Shown in pieces: positions 5,585 to 7,070 of a stretch of 7,070 nt of DNA. The position numbers and the translations under genes were made by a program. This DNA is from Candidatus Microgenomates bacterium (GTDB lineage: Bacteria; Patescibacteriota; Microgenomatia; UBA1406; GWC2-37-13): positions 1-7,070 of the forward strand of contig JACOTV010000043.1 in assembly GCA_016178125.1 (NCBI GenBank), written 5' to 3'. How positions within the stretch are numbered: position 1 is the stretch's first letter; each line of letters starts with the position of its first letter. The notes under the pieces are model-generated. The model saw only the letters and a list, made by a program, of their open reading frames with translations. It was not told the origin of the DNA and searched no databases.

Positions 5585-5590
5585 TATTAT
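5585..5590 (+). promoter_or_regulatory. Possible -10 box for the hydrolase gene
   Basis: TATTAT (5 of 6 to TATAAT) lies 19 bases before the ATG at 5610, in an AT-rich gap after the preceding stop. TATACA at 5588-5593 is an overlapping alternative. No clear -35 was found, and no Shine-Dalgarno-like sequence precedes the ATG. Confidence 0.3.
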
Positions 5591-5609
5591 ACAGATTCTC
5601 ACATACCCT

Positions 5610-6734
5610 ATGCAGAAAGGATCTCGCTATAGTTCAAACGTACAAAATCCTGTCATAAAGCCCAGAAACGAAAAAAAGGCGTGGACGATCTTCTACGCTG
5701 GTATCGTTTTGTTCTTTGCACTGGTTATTGCGGCGATTATTGCCGCGGCATATGGCCTCGTTGCGGTATTTCGCCACGCGAGTACGCAAAACGCTGCCCA
5801 CACAAAAGGACGTACGCTGTCACCGACTCCGTTTCCGTTTCAGGAACTCACTATTCCCTATCTGAGATCACGCGAATATCACAGTCAGCTCGGTGAACGC
5901 AATGTTTCAGGCACCAATGTTTCATATACTTCATATCTAACACACTACGACTCCGACGGACTACGAATAAATGGTCTTATGACCATCCCAACTGGTGATA
6001 AGCCCGCAACTGGATGGCCGGCAATTGTATTCGTGCACGGCTATATTCCCCCCTCACAATACGCCACGCTTGAGCGATACGTAGATTATGTTGATTACCT
6101 AGCACGAAACGGATTTGTTGTGTTTAAGATTGATCTGCGCGGCCACGGCGATTCACAAGGCACAGCCACTGGCGCGTATTACTCGTCGGATTACATAATA
6201 GACACCTTAAACGCCGTGGCCGCGCTCCAAACAGACCCCGACATTGATCCGCAAAAAATCGGTCTATGGGGTCATAGTATGGCCGGGAATGTAACCCTTC
6301 GCAGCCTCGCGGTACACCCCACTATTCCGGCGGTTGCGATATGGGGGGGAGCCGTTTTTACCTACTCAGATCGCCTTCAATTTGGCATTCAGGACAATAG
6401 CTATCGCCCGCCATCCCAGATCACGAGCCGCCAAGCTTCCCAACGCCGGCTGCGCGATATGTACGGCGAATTCGATAGCGCCAACCCGTTCTGGAAACAA
6501 GTCACACCTATAACCTACCTCGCCGATATAAAGGGCGCAATTTCGCTCTACTCTGCAGTCGATGATGAAGTCGTAAACATAGGCTATAGCCGCGGGTTAA
6601 ATAAGCTTTTAGATAAAACAGCAATTGCTCATGAACTACATGAGTATCCATCAGGCGGCCATAACATTTCGGGCAGTAGCTTCAATGTAGCTATGCAAGA
6701 TACGGTAGACTTCTACCATAAATATCTGAAGTGA
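5610..6734 (+). CDS. Membrane-anchored alpha/beta hydrolase (prolyl-oligopeptidase S9/dienelactone hydrolase-like)
   Basis: This 374-residue protein has a cytoplasmic N-terminus rich in basic residues, one membrane helix (about 25-54) and a C-terminal alpha/beta hydrolase domain predicted to face outside. Catalytic features are in the expected order: oxyanion motif FVHGY (H143-G144), LRGHGDSQG (177-184), nucleophile elbow GHSMAG with S223, acid D318 in AVDDEVV, and H351 in SGGHN. Such enzymes cleave peptide or ester bonds; S9-like members in these bacteria are usually annotated only to superfamily, and the substrate cannot be read from the sequence. A complete triad indicates an active enzyme. 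The ATG at 5610 is the first that keeps the whole anchor. The gene ends in TGA, six bases from the convergent methyltransferase-like gene. Confidence 0.85.
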   Translation: MQKGSRYSSNVQNPVIKPRNEKKAWTIFYAGIVLFFALVIAAIIAAAYGLVAVFRHASTQNAAHTKGRTLSPTPFPFQELTIPYLRSREYHSQLGERNVSGTNVSYTSYLTHYDSDGLRINGLMTIPTGDKPATGWPAIVFVHGYIPPSQYATLERYVDYVDYLARNGFVVFKIDLRGHGDSQGTATGAYYSSDYIIDTLNAVAALQTDPDIDPQKIGLWGHSMAGNVTLRSLAVHPTIPAVAIWGGAVFTYSDRLQFGIQDNSYRPPSQITSRQASQRRLRDMYGEFDSANPFWKQVTPITYLADIKGAISLYSAVDDEVVNIGYSRGLNKLLDKTAIAHELHEYPSGGHNISGSSFNVAMQDTVDFYHKYLK

Positions 6735-6740
6735 GCGAAA

Positions 6741-7070
6741 TCAATATACCTTTGGTATGAGCCGCCAGGAACGACGTTTGTACGCGGCATATTCATTCTT
6801 GAATTCACGTTCCATCACTTCCTCTTCAACCACAATGCGTTGTCTAACACCGTATCCCATCACAATAAGCATCGCCACAAGCGTAAACCCGTTGTCGGCT
6901 GCAAGACCCAAGCCTGCGATCGTAATAAGTATTCCTAAGTACGATGGATGACGAATATACTGATAAAGCCCCGTTGTCACGAGCTTTTGGCCTTTTTGAA
7001 TCATCACGGTAGTACGAAAAAATGGCCCTAGGGTAAGCACCGAGGTAACACGTACAAAAACACCAATGAA
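6741..7070 (-). CDS. Isoprenylcysteine carboxyl methyltransferase (ICMT)-family membrane protein, C-terminal part
   Basis: The reading frame is open to the right edge, so the N-terminus lies outside the window; 109 residues are visible. They contain the ICMT/phospholipid-methyltransferase signature: GQKLVTTGLYQYIRHPSYLG, a hydrophobic helix pair (ILITIAGLGLAADNGFTLVAMLIVMGYG), then VVEEEVMEREFKNEYAAYKR and RLIP. The RHPSY and EE motifs form the S-adenosylmethionine site in family structures. Bacterial members methylate varied small molecules or lipids, so the name does not imply prenylated-protein substrates. An internal GTG at 7038-7040 could start a shorter form, but the upstream FIGVFVRVTSVLTLG fits the preceding helix, so a partial gene is more likely. 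The gene converges on the hydrolase with no terminator between them. Confidence 0.8.
   Translation of the reverse strand, partial: FIGVFVRVTSVLTLGPFFRTTVMIQKGQKLVTTGLYQYIRHPSYLGILITIAGLGLAADNGFTLVAMLIVMGYGVRQRIVVEEEVMEREFKNEYAAYKRRSWRLIPKVY

Overview
The window looks like a chromosomal segment of a Candidate Phyla Radiation bacterium (Patescibacteria, perhaps a Parcubacteria- or Saccharibacteria-like lineage). The main evidence is the 721-residue VirD4/HerA-like ATPase, whose soluble N-terminal region and 'IIDPHGD...DYIP...NDV' block are typical of that group. There are also several small membrane proteins, and several starts lack a Shine-Dalgarno sequence. UGA is used as a stop (the alpha/beta hydrolase and the methyltransferase both end in TGA), so the lineages that recode UGA are excluded. 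The phylum call is inference from protein style, not from a marker gene.

Layout. Positions 2-145 hold the tail of an XRE-type helix-turn-helix regulator cut by the window edge. A sigma70-like promoter (170-198) then leads directly into the ATPase gene (205-2370), apparently as a leaderless message. Next is a secreted LamG-like beta-sandwich protein (2486-3286). It has a full-length Shine-Dalgarno sequence and a convincing signal peptide, but begins at an AUU codon, and a His/Asp-rich tail lies out of frame just after its stop. A strong intrinsic terminator (3358-3390) follows.

On the minus strand, 3399-3932 encodes a two-helix membrane protein with a C-terminal Excalibur domain. It diverges from a plus-strand group: a 67-residue single-helix protein (4050-4253), a divergent lycopene-cyclase-like flavoprotein (4263-5384) and a 46-residue membrane peptide with its own -10 box (5410-5550). 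The divergent intergenic region carries a perfect 14-bp GC-only inverted repeat over the minus-strand promoter. A membrane-anchored alpha/beta hydrolase (5610-6734) follows. It converges, six bases apart, on an isoprenylcysteine-methyltransferase-like membrane protein (6741-7070, minus) cut by the window edge.

How the genes may work together. The ATPase is a DNA or protein translocation motor of the VirD4/HerA class. The remaining genes are mostly envelope-facing: a secreted lectin-like protein, an Excalibur membrane protein, a membrane-anchored hydrolase and small membrane peptides. The cyclase-like protein is the only carotenoid-type enzyme here, with no phytoene synthase or desaturase beside it, and it has Thr where CrtY enzymes have their catalytic Glu. 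Its substrate is therefore uncertain. No transposon, CRISPR array, tRNA or rRNA was seen, and no gene-free stretch exceeds about 120 bases.
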